From NCBI GenBank assembly GCA_934446455.1, contig CAKSEE010000048.1, positions 1 through 19,636 on the forward strand: 19,636 bases of DNA. Direction: 5' to 3'. The position numbers and the translations under genes were made by a program. Position 1 is the stretch's first letter. Each line of letters opens with the position of its first letter. Source of the DNA: an uncultured Oscillospiraceae bacterium. Its GTDB lineage: Bacteria > Bacillota > Clostridia > Oscillospirales > Ruminococcaceae. This document shows, piece by piece, positions 7,033 to 13,461 of the stretch. Below the pieces are notes generated by a model that searched no databases, was not told the DNA's origin, and worked only from the letters and a program-made list of their open reading frames with translations.

Positions 7033-8436
7033 ATGGCAGAATTGAAAATAACCGAAACCGTTCTTCGCGACGCGCACCAGTCTCTGCTCGCGACAAGAAT
7101 GACACTTGATGATATGCGCCCCATACTGTCCACAATGGACGACATCGGCTTCTATTCCGCAGAGTGCTGGGGCGGCGCAACGTTCGACAGCTGCATACGC
7201 TTCCTTGACGAGGACCCGTGGGAGAGACTGCGCGTTATCCGCAGGGAAATGCTCAAGACCAAGCTCCAGATGCTCTTCAGAGGGCAGAATATGCTCGGCT
7301 ACCGCCACTATGCTGACGACCTCGTTGAATACTTCGTGCAGAAGTCCATCGCCAATGGTATCGACATAATCCGTATATTCGACGCGCTCAACGATATCCG
7401 CAACCTTGAAACCGCCATCAAGGCGGCGAACAAGGAAAAGGGTCACGCGCAGGTTGCTATCTCCTACACGCTCGGCGACGTATTCACGCACGAATACTAC
7501 ATGAACTACGCCAAGCAGATTGAGAACGCGGGCGCTGATTCCATCTGCATAAAGGACATGGCTGCGCTGCTCACTCCCTACGAGGCTGAAACGCTTGTAA
7601 GGGACATTAAGAGCGCTGTCAAGATCCCTGTACACCTCCACACGCACTATACGTCGGGTCTTGCTTCAATGTGCATTCTCAAAGCTGTTGAGGCGGGCGT
7701 TGACGGCGTTGACACGGCTATGTCGCCGCTTGCACTCGGCACGTCCCACGCGCCTACGGAGTCCATCGTTGCAACGTTCAGGGGTACAAAGTACGACACC
7801 GGTCTTGACCTTACAAAGCTCAACGTTGTAAGGGATTATTTCATGAAGCTGCGTAAGAAGTATATCGACAGCGGTCTGCTCGACCCGTCCATGCTTGCTA
7901 CCAACACCAATGCGCTCATCTATCAGGTTCCGGGCGGAATGCTCTCCAACCTGCTCTCCCAGCTTAAGCAGGCGGGCAAGGCTGACAAGCTTGAAGAGGT
8001 GCTACGGGAAGTTCCGAGAGTCCGCAAGGACAGCGGTTTCCCGCCCCTCGTTACACCCACGTCCCAGATCGTCGGCACGCAGGCTGTGTTCAACATCGTT
8101 ATGGGCGAGCGCTACAAGACTGTAACCAAGGAGTTCAAGGGTCTTGTAAAGGGCGATTACGGCAAGACTCCCGTTGAGATCGATCCTGCGTTCCGCAAGC
8201 AGATCCTCGGCGCGGAAGAGCCTATAACCTGCCGTCCCGCAGACCTCCTCCGGCCCGAGTTCGACGTGATGAAGGAAGAGGTAAAGCAGTACGTTGACAA
8301 TGCTTCTGTTGAGGACGTGCTGACCTATGCCATGTTCCCGAAGGTTGCTCCCAAGTTCTTTGAGAAGCGCCGCGACAGGGAAGTTGGAATCGACGCTGTG
8401 CACGCTGATAAGGTGAACAAGGTTCACCCCGTCTGA
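7033..8436 (+). CDS. 5S-type pyruvate/oxaloacetate carboxyltransferase subunit
   Basis: This 467-residue protein matches the 5S transcarboxylase, the OadA catalytic domain and the pyruvate carboxylase CT domain. It would move CO2 between carboxybiotin and pyruvate/oxaloacetate. Residues visible are Asp13 in RDAHQSLLATR (metal ligand), CWGGATFD (45-52), the carbamylated Lys174 in KDMAALLTP, and the metal histidines in HLHTH (201-205). TPTSQIVGTQA marks the C-terminal conserved carboxylase region. There is no biotin domain, consistent with the separate carrier upstream. ATG 7033 is chosen because AAGGAG lies at 7021-7026; a TTG at 7009 in the same frame overlaps the previous gene and has no ribosome site. 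With the 12S-type partner this suggests a transcarboxylase. A soluble oxaloacetate decarboxylase is the alternative. Confidence 0.93.
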   Translation: MAELKITETVLRDAHQSLLATRMTLDDMRPILSTMDDIGFYSAECWGGATFDSCIRFLDEDPWERLRVIRREMLKTKLQMLFRGQNMLGYRHYADDLVEYFVQKSIANGIDIIRIFDALNDIRNLETAIKAANKEKGHAQVAISYTLGDVFTHEYYMNYAKQIENAGADSICIKDMAALLTPYEAETLVRDIKSAVKIPVHLHTHYTSGLASMCILKAVEAGVDGVDTAMSPLALGTSHAPTESIVATFRGTKYDTGLDLTKLNVVRDYFMKLRKKYIDSGLLDPSMLATNTNALIYQVPGGMLSNLLSQLKQAGKADKLEEVLREVPRVRKDSGFPPLVTPTSQIVGTQAVFNIVMGERYKTVTKEFKGLVKGDYGKTPVEIDPAFRKQILGAEEPITCRPADLLRPEFDVMKEEVKQYVDNASVEDVLTYAMFPKVAPKFFEKRRDREVGIDAVHADKVNKVHPV

Positions 8437-8458
8437 TAGGGCATAACTATTATATAGA

Positions 8459-8696
8459 GAGCGCCTCCGCAAGGGGGCGCTTCAGCTTGTCGAAAAAGTA
8501 TGTTATGCCCGCGAAGCGGGCTTTGAAATCCGTTTTTTGTCACGGCTCCGCCGGGGCAAAAAACACTTCTATCCGCACAAGTGTGCGAATTGTCGGCGTA
8601 ACCGGCAATGAGTGCGCGCAGTGCGGATGTTCCTGTCGGAAAAGTCGCTAGACTTTTTCGACAGACTCAAGCGCCTCCGCAAGGGGGCGCTTTTTT
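8459..8696. repeat. intergenic repeat element with a terminator-like hairpin at each end
   Basis: A 23-base direct repeat, each copy a hairpin (AAGCGCCTCC-GCAA-GGGGGCGCTT), lies at 8460-8482 and 8670-8692. Just inside are inverted arms TGTCGAAAAAGT (8488-8499) and ACTTTTTCGACA (8652-8663). The interior holds several further hairpins: 8507-8521, 8533-8563, 8591-8607 and 8635-8662. A related arrangement occurs at 19203-19375, and part of the interior recurs inverted at 139-190. No coding frame is convincing. Confidence 0.8.
8669..8696 (+). terminator. rho-independent terminator after the carboxyltransferase operon
   Basis: The second copy of the hairpin, stem AAGCGCCTCC/GGGGGCGCTT with a GCAA loop, is followed by a six-T run at 8691-8696. 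The first copy at 8460-8482 has the stem but only two T residues after it, so this distal copy is likely the efficient terminator. Confidence 0.8.
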
Positions 8697-9055
8697 GCTA
8701 AAAAAATGGCGTTTGTTAATTTTGCATAAACGTTTTCAATGGCGGAAAAATAAAACTACCCCTAAATCTGTTGGCTGTAAACCGCATTATAAAGCAAAAG
8801 AAAAAAATCCTCAGAATTGCGCGAAAAAAACAAGTGATATCGTTTACAGAGACAGAACGTAAATTTTTCGTCACTTTGACCAAATCAAAAATTACAAAAT
8901 GGATACAAAAACGTTACAACTGGGTTAAAAATAAGCTAAAATTAAGCAGATGTCAAAAAAACGGCATAAGACCGCCGAAAATATGGGTTAGCATGAAAGT
9001 AAAAAAAGTAAAGTAATTAGGTTACAAGTCGGTCAATATCAACAAGCAGACTGAA
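8697..9055. other. A-rich gene-free island
   Basis: This stretch is far poorer in GC than its surroundings and strongly A-biased on the + strand. Two frames (8608-8862 and 8771-9016) are open only because of the A-richness. They encode Lys-rich strings without ribosome sites and I do not accept them. An AACGTT core at 8729-8734, inside TTGCATAAACGTTTTCAA, and another at 8910-8915 could be LacI-type operator cores, but the match is weak. Confidence 0.4.
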
Positions 9056-9085
9056 TTGAAATCGTTTTCTCGCAGTCTTTATAAA
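9056..9085 (+). promoter_or_regulatory. candidate promoter of the sugar importer operon
   Basis: TTGAAA at 9056-9061 and TATAAA at 9080-9085 are 18 bases apart. The transcript would begin near 9092 and carry a leader of about 175 bases. A second, weaker option is TTGAAA at 9105-9110 with TAAACT at 9128-9133 (17-base spacer). Confidence 0.5.
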
Positions 9086-9142
9086 AAAAGTTCTAAAAAA
9101 GGGGTTGAAAAATAAGATGTTTTATGATAAACTTACAAATGA

Positions 9143-9236
9143 AATCAGGATACACCCATTAGGAAGCCGAAAGGCGGACTTCGGGCAAGCGTTCTGATTA
9201 TAACTCATCGACCTGTTCACCCGAATAACGGGGAAC
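9143..9236 (+). other. structured leader of the sugar importer operon
   Basis: AATCAG (9143-9148) can pair with CTGATT (9194-9199), enclosing a GAAGCCG...CGGACTTC hairpin at about 9163-9182. A second hairpin at 9215-9236 pairs GTTCaCCCG with CGGGGAAC around AATAA. No T-run follows, so this is not an obvious attenuator. I do not recognise a known riboswitch. Confidence 0.4.
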
Positions 9237-9268
9237 AAGTGAAAACCATTTTTGGGAGGAAAAAACCT

Positions 9269-10732
9269 ATGAAGAAAAGAGTTTTAGCAGCTCTGCTCGC
9301 TTCTGCTGCAGTTCTTTCTCTCGCAGGCTGCGACACAAAGACTAACAGCTCCGGCGGTAACAGCACTGCTAGCGACAACAGCAGCACCGCTTCCGATGCA
9401 AGCACCCCTGCTTCCAACGGCGGCGAGGAGTCCACTACAGGCGGCGACAGCAGCACTACCCCTGATGTAACTGTAGCTGACGACGGTAAGGTACTTAACA
9501 TCTGGTGCTGGAACACCGAGTTCCAGGATCGTATAAAGAAGTTCTATCCCGGCTACACCGACAACGGTGACAACACCGGCGCGATCGGCGACGTTAAGGT
9601 TGTATGGACCGTAAATGCTAACGCAAACAACGGCTACCAGATCCCGCTTGACGCTGCTCTTCTCGATCAGGAGAACCAGACTGCTGACGACAGAATCGAT
9701 ATCTTCCTTATCGAGGCTGACTACGCAGACAAGTATGTAAACTCTTCCTACACTCTGCCCGTATCTGCTGTTGGCATCACCGACGCAGACGTTGCTCAGC
9801 AGTATGAGTACACCAAGCAGGTTGCTACCGATGCTAACGGCCAGCTGAAGGCTGTTTCCTGGCAGGCAGCTCCCGGTCTGTTCGCTTACAGACGTTCTAT
9901 CGCTAAGGAAGTTCTTGGCTCTGACGATCCTGATACCGTACAGACCTACCTCGCTGACTGGGATAAGTTCAACGAGACCGCTGCTAAGATGAAGGACAAC
10001 GGCTACTTCATGCTCTCCGGCTATGATGATGCGTTCAGAACCTTCTCCAACAACATTTCTCAGCCTTGGGTAAATGAGAACAACGAGATCATCATCGACC
10101 AGAACATGATCAAGTGGGTTGAGCAGACCAAGGAGTACACTGAGAAGGGCTACAACAACAAGAACTCCCTCTGGAGCGATGGTTGGGCAGCTGACCAGGG
10201 TCCCGATGGTAAGGTATTCGGTTACTTCTACTCCACTTGGGGCATCAACTTCACGCTTGTTGGCAATGCCGGCGAAGCTGGCTTTGGCGACTGGGCAGTA
10301 TGCTACGGTCCTCAGTCCTACTACTGGGGCGGTACATGGATCTGCGCTTCCTACATGACTGATAACGCTTCGCTGGTTAAGGATATCATGTATCAGATGA
10401 CCTGCAACGGCGACATCATGGAGCAGATCACCCGTGATCCTGCTGTTCAGGATTACACCAACAACATGGCAGCTATGGAGAAGATCGCAACCGATCCTGA
10501 CTTCAAGTCTGACTTCCTCGGCGGCCAGAACCACATCGCTCTCTTCGTTGAGAACGCTAAGAAGATCGATATGAGCAACATCGGCCCGTACGATCAGGGT
10601 ATCACTGAGACCTTCCAGGCAGCATTCAAGGATTACTTCGACGGCACTGTTGACTACGACACCGCTCTTGCTAACTTCTACAAGAACGTAACCGTTAAGT
10701 ACCCGAACCTCAAGCAGCCCGCAGCAAACTAA
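9269..10732 (+). CDS. CUT1 ABC sugar importer, substrate-binding lipoprotein
   Basis: This 487-residue protein is the extracellular receptor of a carbohydrate ABC importer. It begins with a lipoprotein signal, MKKRVLAALLASAAVLSLAGC, lipidated at Cys21. A Ser/Thr/Gly/Asp-rich tether spans about residues 22-70. The binding domain then opens with KVLNIWCWNTEF, typical of family 1 solute-binding proteins. Aromatic residues are plentiful (YYWGGTWICASY), fitting sugar stacking. ATG 9269 follows GGGAGG (9254-9259). Codon choice is narrow and T/C-ending, unlike most genes here, consistent with high expression. Two permeases follow; the ATPase must be encoded elsewhere (an MsmK-type shared ATPase is usual in Firmicutes). 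The sugar cannot be told from sequence alone; an oligosaccharide is likely from size. Confidence 0.93.
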   Translation: MKKRVLAALLASAAVLSLAGCDTKTNSSGGNSTASDNSSTASDASTPASNGGEESTTGGDSSTTPDVTVADDGKVLNIWCWNTEFQDRIKKFYPGYTDNGDNTGAIGDVKVVWTVNANANNGYQIPLDAALLDQENQTADDRIDIFLIEADYADKYVNSSYTLPVSAVGITDADVAQQYEYTKQVATDANGQLKAVSWQAAPGLFAYRRSIAKEVLGSDDPDTVQTYLADWDKFNETAAKMKDNGYFMLSGYDDAFRTFSNNISQPWVNENNEIIIDQNMIKWVEQTKEYTEKGYNNKNSLWSDGWAADQGPDGKVFGYFYSTWGINFTLVGNAGEAGFGDWAVCYGPQSYYWGGTWICASYMTDNASLVKDIMYQMTCNGDIMEQITRDPAVQDYTNNMAAMEKIATDPDFKSDFLGGQNHIALFVENAKKIDMSNIGPYDQGITETFQAAFKDYFDGTVDYDTALANFYKNVTVKYPNLKQPAAN

Positions 10733-10742
10733 TTAAACGCTA

Positions 10743-10862
10743 AGGTCTGACTAGCATCAACGGACTGCGAATGTCAAAGTTCGCAGTCCGATATGTTAAT
10801 GCCATATTGTCGCAAAAATCCGCACAATTCGGCATTAACATATCAAGATGTTGGTTTGACCT
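10743..10862 (+). other. branched RNA structure between binding protein and permease
   Basis: AGGTC (10743-10747) pairs with GACCT (10858-10862), and CATC (10755-10758) with GATG (10847-10850). Together they enclose two adjacent perfect stems: CGGACTGCGAA (10761-10771) with its complement at 10780-10790, and ATATGTTAATGCC (10791-10803) with its complement at 10831-10843. The second stem's loop has a further ATTGT/ACAAT pair. This forms a compact three-way junction. It probably blocks 3' decay of the binding-protein message or tunes expression along the operon. No T-run is present. Confidence 0.7.
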
Positions 10863-10882
10863 CATCAATTAAGAGGAAAGTG

Positions 10883-10900
10883 ATGGTGAAATACCTGTGA
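10883..10900 (+). CDS. five-codon upstream ORF (MVKYL)
   Basis: ATG GTG AAA TAC CTG TGA begins 5 bases after AGAGGA (10872-10877). Its stop overlaps the permease's GTG start as GTGA. The permease's own start has only a weak GGTGA in front of it, so ribosomes may load on this tiny ORF and restart. I infer translational coupling; the peptide itself may have no function. Confidence 0.45.
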   Translation: MVKYL

Positions 10901-11877
10901 AAAGCAATACGGATGGCGTTAGGCATCGCAGATCAATAAGCTACGCCAAGTGGGGTTATATCTTCATTGCCCCGTTCTTTATCGTGTATGCGGTATTCCA
11001 GCTATGGCCCTTGTTGACCACGATTTACAAGAGCTTTTTTGAGAACTACTGGATAGGACTTGACGAGGTCGGACCGAACTTCGTAGGTCTTCAGAACTAC
11101 ATCGACTTCTTTACAGGCGCAAAGGGAACACCCATAACAGATCTCGCATGGAACACGCTGGTTATGTGGCTGATGGGCTTTATACCCCAGCTTCTGATTT
11201 CGCTTCTGTTTGCGTACTGGTTCACGAACAAGCGCCTTGACCTTAAGTGCAAGACCGTGTTCAAGTCGATAATCTACATGCCGAACCTCATAATGGCTGC
11301 GGCGTTCTCAATGCTGATATTTGCTCTGTTTTCCAACACGGAAACTGCGCCTGTCAACAATCTTCTTATTTCGATGGGTCTTACCGATGCCAAGATCGAC
11401 TTCTTCTCATACACATGGTCTGCGCGCGGTATTATCGCGTTCATGAACTTTGTCATGTGGTTCGGTAACACCACTATCCTGCTTATGGCGGCGATGATGG
11501 GCGTTGATGAGTCCCTTGTGGAAGCTGCTGATATCGATGGCTGTACGCCCGGTCAGATATTCAGAAAGATCACGCTTCCGCTGATTCGTCCGATAATGGT
11601 TTATGTTTTCATCACATCGCTTGTCGGCGGTCTGCAGATGTTTGATGTTCCGCAGGTTATGTCTAAGGGCGTTGGTACTCCTAACGGCACTACCAAGACT
11701 CTTATCATGTACCTCAACGAAAACCTCTACTCCAAGAACTACGGCGCGGCGGGCGCTATCTCGGTTGTACTGTTTATAGTCTGCGCTGCTCTCAGCCTCA
11801 TGGTTTACTACTTCTTTACGGATAAGACGCTCGGCGGTGCAAAGCACTTCAGTGCGAAGAAAAAGAAGGGAGCATAA
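10897..11877 (+). CDS. CUT1 ABC sugar importer, permease (MalF-type)
   Basis: This 326-residue inner-membrane permease has about six membrane helices. They begin at YIFIAPFFIVYAVFQLWPLL and end at AISVVLFIVCAALSLMVYYF. The cytoplasmic EAA loop that contacts the ATPase is visible as ESLVEAADIDGCTPGQIFRK. A Lys-rich tail ends AKKKKGA. GTG 10897 is the only usable start: the frame has a stop at 10870-10872 and no ATG before the first helix. Its start overlaps the stop of a five-codon upstream ORF. It lies 164 bases after the binding-protein gene, with a strong RNA structure between, and 3 bases before the second permease. Assignment to the carbohydrate CUT1 group is firm; the sugar is unknown. 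Confidence 0.92.
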   Translation: MKSNTDGVRHRRSISYAKWGYIFIAPFFIVYAVFQLWPLLTTIYKSFFENYWIGLDEVGPNFVGLQNYIDFFTGAKGTPITDLAWNTLVMWLMGFIPQLLISLLFAYWFTNKRLDLKCKTVFKSIIYMPNLIMAAAFSMLIFALFSNTETAPVNNLLISMGLTDAKIDFFSYTWSARGIIAFMNFVMWFGNTTILLMAAMMGVDESLVEAADIDGCTPGQIFRKITLPLIRPIMVYVFITSLVGGLQMFDVPQVMSKGVGTPNGTTKTLIMYLNENLYSKNYGAAGAISVVLFIVCAALSLMVYYFFTDKTLGGAKHFSAKKKKGA

Positions 11878-11880
11878 ACA

Positions 11881-12759
11881 ATGGCTGATTATAATTACGG
11901 TTCAGTAAGGAACGAGCGCAAGTTCTGGCTGAACTTCAGAAGAGTTATTGCATACATTGTGCTGACGTTCATGTGCCTTCTCTGCCTTTTCTTCTTCTAC
12001 ATCATGATTATCAACTGCACACGTTCTCATTACCAGATACAGACAAGCGGTTTCTCATTCCTGCCCGGAACATCGTTTGCAGACAACTTCTCAGCGATAT
12101 TCCATGACGGTAATATCCCCCTTTTCAAGGGCCTTATGAACTCGCTTATAGTGTCTGTCGGCACGGTTGTGTGTTCGGTTTACTTCTCTGCGATGACTGC
12201 ATACGGTATTCACGTTTATGACTTTAAGGGAAGAAAGGTCGTGTTCAACTTTATTCTTCTTGTCATGACAATACCTACTCAGGTTACTGCGCTCGGTTTT
12301 GTAAACATGATGACCGCATGGAAGATGACAAATAACTTTATTCCTCTTATCGTTCCGAGCATTGCGGCACCTGTTGTATTCTTCTTCATGAAGCAGTACA
12401 TGGACAGTTCGCTGCCCGTTGACATTGTTGAGGCTGCCCGTATCGACGGTGCAAACGAGTTCAGAACATTCAACAGCATAGTCCTTCCGATACTCAAGCC
12501 TGCTATGGCGGTTCAGGGTATATTTACGTTCGTTTCCAGCTGGAACAACTACTTCACTCCGAGCCTGCTGCTCAGCAAGGTTCAGTATAAAACGCTTCCT
12601 ATAATGGTTTATATGTGGCGCTGCAAGGACTGGGCTTCGCTGGATATGGGTCATATCTATATGGTTATGACGGTATCCATTCTCCCTGTAATGATTCTTT
12701 ACTTCTGCCTTTCCAAGTTCATCGTCGGCGGTGTAACGCTCGGCGCTGTAAAGGGCTGA
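11881..12759 (+). CDS. CUT1 ABC sugar importer, permease (MalG-type)
   Basis: This 292-residue protein is the second permease of the importer. It has a first membrane helix in VIAYIVLTFMCLLCLFFFYI and a MalG-type EAA loop, DIVEAARIDGANEFRTFNSI, followed by LPILKP. The C terminus, FIVGGVTLGAVKG, is the characteristic ending of this permease type. GGGAG at 11868-11872 precedes ATG 11881 by 8 bases, and only 3 bases separate it from the previous stop. A strong terminator follows at 12776. Together with the genes at 9269 and 10897 it makes a complete importer except for the ATPase. Confidence 0.94.
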   Translation: MADYNYGSVRNERKFWLNFRRVIAYIVLTFMCLLCLFFFYIMIINCTRSHYQIQTSGFSFLPGTSFADNFSAIFHDGNIPLFKGLMNSLIVSVGTVVCSVYFSAMTAYGIHVYDFKGRKVVFNFILLVMTIPTQVTALGFVNMMTAWKMTNNFIPLIVPSIAAPVVFFFMKQYMDSSLPVDIVEAARIDGANEFRTFNSIVLPILKPAMAVQGIFTFVSSWNNYFTPSLLLSKVQYKTLPIMVYMWRCKDWASLDMGHIYMVMTVSILPVMILYFCLSKFIVGGVTLGAVKG

Positions 12760-12775
12760 TTCAGACTTATCGCGG

Positions 12776-12806
12776 CCTCCCGCTTTTGCGGGAGGTCTTT
12801 TCTTTT
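12776..12806 (+). terminator. rho-independent terminator of the sugar importer operon
   Basis: CCTCCCGC (12776-12783) pairs perfectly with GCGGGAGG (12788-12795) across a TTTT loop, followed by TCTTTTCTTTT (12796-12806). Confidence 0.93.
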
Positions 12807-12855
12807 ATGGGACTTCTGCCCGTTGTTGTGCGCGAAGAATGCGTCACAAAAAAAA

Positions 12856-12904
12856 TCACAAAATATTGTGCACATTTACCCTTGAAAGGTACTATATCTT
12901 GTTG
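12856..12904 (+). promoter_or_regulatory. pair of NrdR-box-like operators
   Basis: Box 1 at 12856-12871 reads TCACAAAATATTGTGC. Box 2 at 12889-12904 reads GTACTATATCTTGTTG. Both match the NrdR consensus core CwATATmTwG, box 2 at every core position and box 1 with one mismatch. They are 33 bases apart centre to centre, close to the roughly three helical turns usual for paired NrdR boxes. Box 2 sits inside the -35/-10 spacer of the promoter at 12882-12910, where a repressor would block RNA polymerase. The consensus is from memory of the published motif. Confidence 0.65.
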
Positions 12905-12910
12905 TATAAT
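12882..12910 (+). promoter_or_regulatory. sigma-A promoter of the NrdD-tail gene
   Basis: TTGAAA (12882-12887) and TATAAT (12905-12910) have a 17-base spacer. Transcription would start near 12917, about 45 bases before the start codon. Confidence 0.85.
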
Positions 12911-12961
12911 AAGAGCATAGCATTTTTAGAAATACAGCAATACCACCGGGAGGGACAAATA

Positions 12962-13234
12962 ATGGTAGATGTTAAGGTAACGGGCGGGACGCTCCCGCAG
13001 GCTGAAATTGAGCAGTATGTTGAACGCGCACAGAAAAAATATGCAGACAGGGTTCTTACTGCTGTAGACCTTGAGGTTGACGGCGATTATATCAACGCCG
13101 CATATCACTTTGCAGGCGAGCCTTTCCAGCGCATAAGGCGCATTACGGGCTATCTCGTTGGAACGCTCGACCGCTTCAATAACGCAAAACGCGCCGAGGA
13201 GGCAGACCGCGTAAAGCACGCAATGACTCACTGA
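12962..13234 (+). CDS. stand-alone glycyl-radical-like tail of anaerobic ribonucleotide reductase (NrdD-like)
   Basis: This 90-residue cytoplasmic protein aligns in its last 33 residues with the C terminus of class III ribonucleotide reductase NrdD. RRITGYLVGTLDRFNNAKRA then EEADRVKH corresponds to E. coli RRVCGYLG...RPFNAGKQEEVKRRVKH. Gly63, in RITGYLV, sits where NrdD carries its glycyl radical. The N-terminal half (MVDVKVTGGTLPQAEIEQYV) is not from the NrdD catalytic barrel, and the protein has no cysteine, so the NrdD zinc site is absent. ATG 12962 follows GGGAGGG (12948-12954). The gene stands alone between its own promoter and terminator, under two NrdR-box-like sites. It could be a replacement radical domain like GrcA/YfiD, a regulator of NrdD, or a remnant fold without radical chemistry. 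Databases may label such proteins as anaerobic RNR; the role is inference. Confidence 0.8.
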   Translation: MVDVKVTGGTLPQAEIEQYVERAQKKYADRVLTAVDLEVDGDYINAAYHFAGEPFQRIRRITGYLVGTLDRFNNAKRAEEADRVKHAMTH

Positions 13235-13337
13235 CATAACGGGGGCCGGGAACATCTCAGCCCCTCAGCTTTTCTGAAAAGACTGCCGTGTGCGGGAAAT
13301 CGGACAAAACTATTCCATCGGATTCCCGACTGTTTGC

Positions 13338-13365
13338 GGGGGCTGAACACCACAGCTCCCTTTTT
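13338..13365 (+). terminator. rho-independent terminator of the NrdD-tail gene
   Basis: GGGGGCTG (13338-13345) pairs with CAGCTCCC (13353-13360), with one G-T wobble and loop AACACCA, followed by TTTTT (13361-13365). An upstream TCAGCCCC (13257-13264) could instead pair with GGGGCTGA (13339-13346). That pairing would break this hairpin. Confidence 0.75.
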
Positions 13366-13367
13366 GC

Positions 13368-13396
13368 TTGACAGAACCGTTCCCGAATGGTATAAT
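13368..13396 (+). promoter_or_regulatory. consensus sigma-A promoter of the PurF-like gene
   Basis: TTGACA (13368-13373) and TATAAT (13391-13396) are both perfect, with a 17-base spacer. The -35 begins 3 bases after the previous terminator's T-run, so the gene is an independent unit. Confidence 0.93.
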
Positions 13397-13408
13397 TAAA
13401 GGGAGAGA

Positions 13409-13438
13409 GCGCAGGCGATGTTACGCATTGAACTGCGC
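13409..13438 (+). other. hairpin in the leader of the PurF-like gene
   Basis: GCGCAG (13409-13414) pairs with CTGCGC (13433-13438), and CGATG with CATTG inside it. It lies near the 5' end of the transcript and just upstream of the ribosome site at 13449. It may stabilise the message. It does not match the purine riboswitch. Confidence 0.5.
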
Positions 13439-13461
13439 CGAGAATATAAAGGAGCAGGAAA

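Noticed and set aside
5312..8436. Sodium-pumping oxaloacetate or methylmalonyl-CoA decarboxylase
   Set aside because: The membrane beta subunit and small gamma subunit are absent here, and the operon ends at a terminator after the 5S-type gene.
8722..8739. CcpA catabolite (cre) site TTGCATAAACGTTTTCAA
   Set aside because: The right half fits but the left half lacks TGwAA, and it lies over 300 bases upstream of the likely promoter.
8608..9016. Two overlapping Lys-rich frames in the A-rich island
   Set aside because: Neither has a ribosome site or recognisable family. Openness is explained by A-rich composition, and the first begins inside the repeat element.
9143..9236. Known riboswitch in the sugar importer leader
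   Set aside because: The hairpins do not match c-di-GMP, THF, purine, Mn or other classes I can recall, so I only report structure.
9284..10534. Long minus-strand frame opposite the sugar-binding lipoprotein
   Set aside because: The translation is a Val/Leu/Ser-rich shadow without motifs or a ribosome site. The + strand gene is unambiguous.
12839..12961. Upstream extension of the NrdD-tail gene
   Set aside because: It would translate the promoter and NrdR-like boxes. ATG 12962 has a strong GGGAGGG site.
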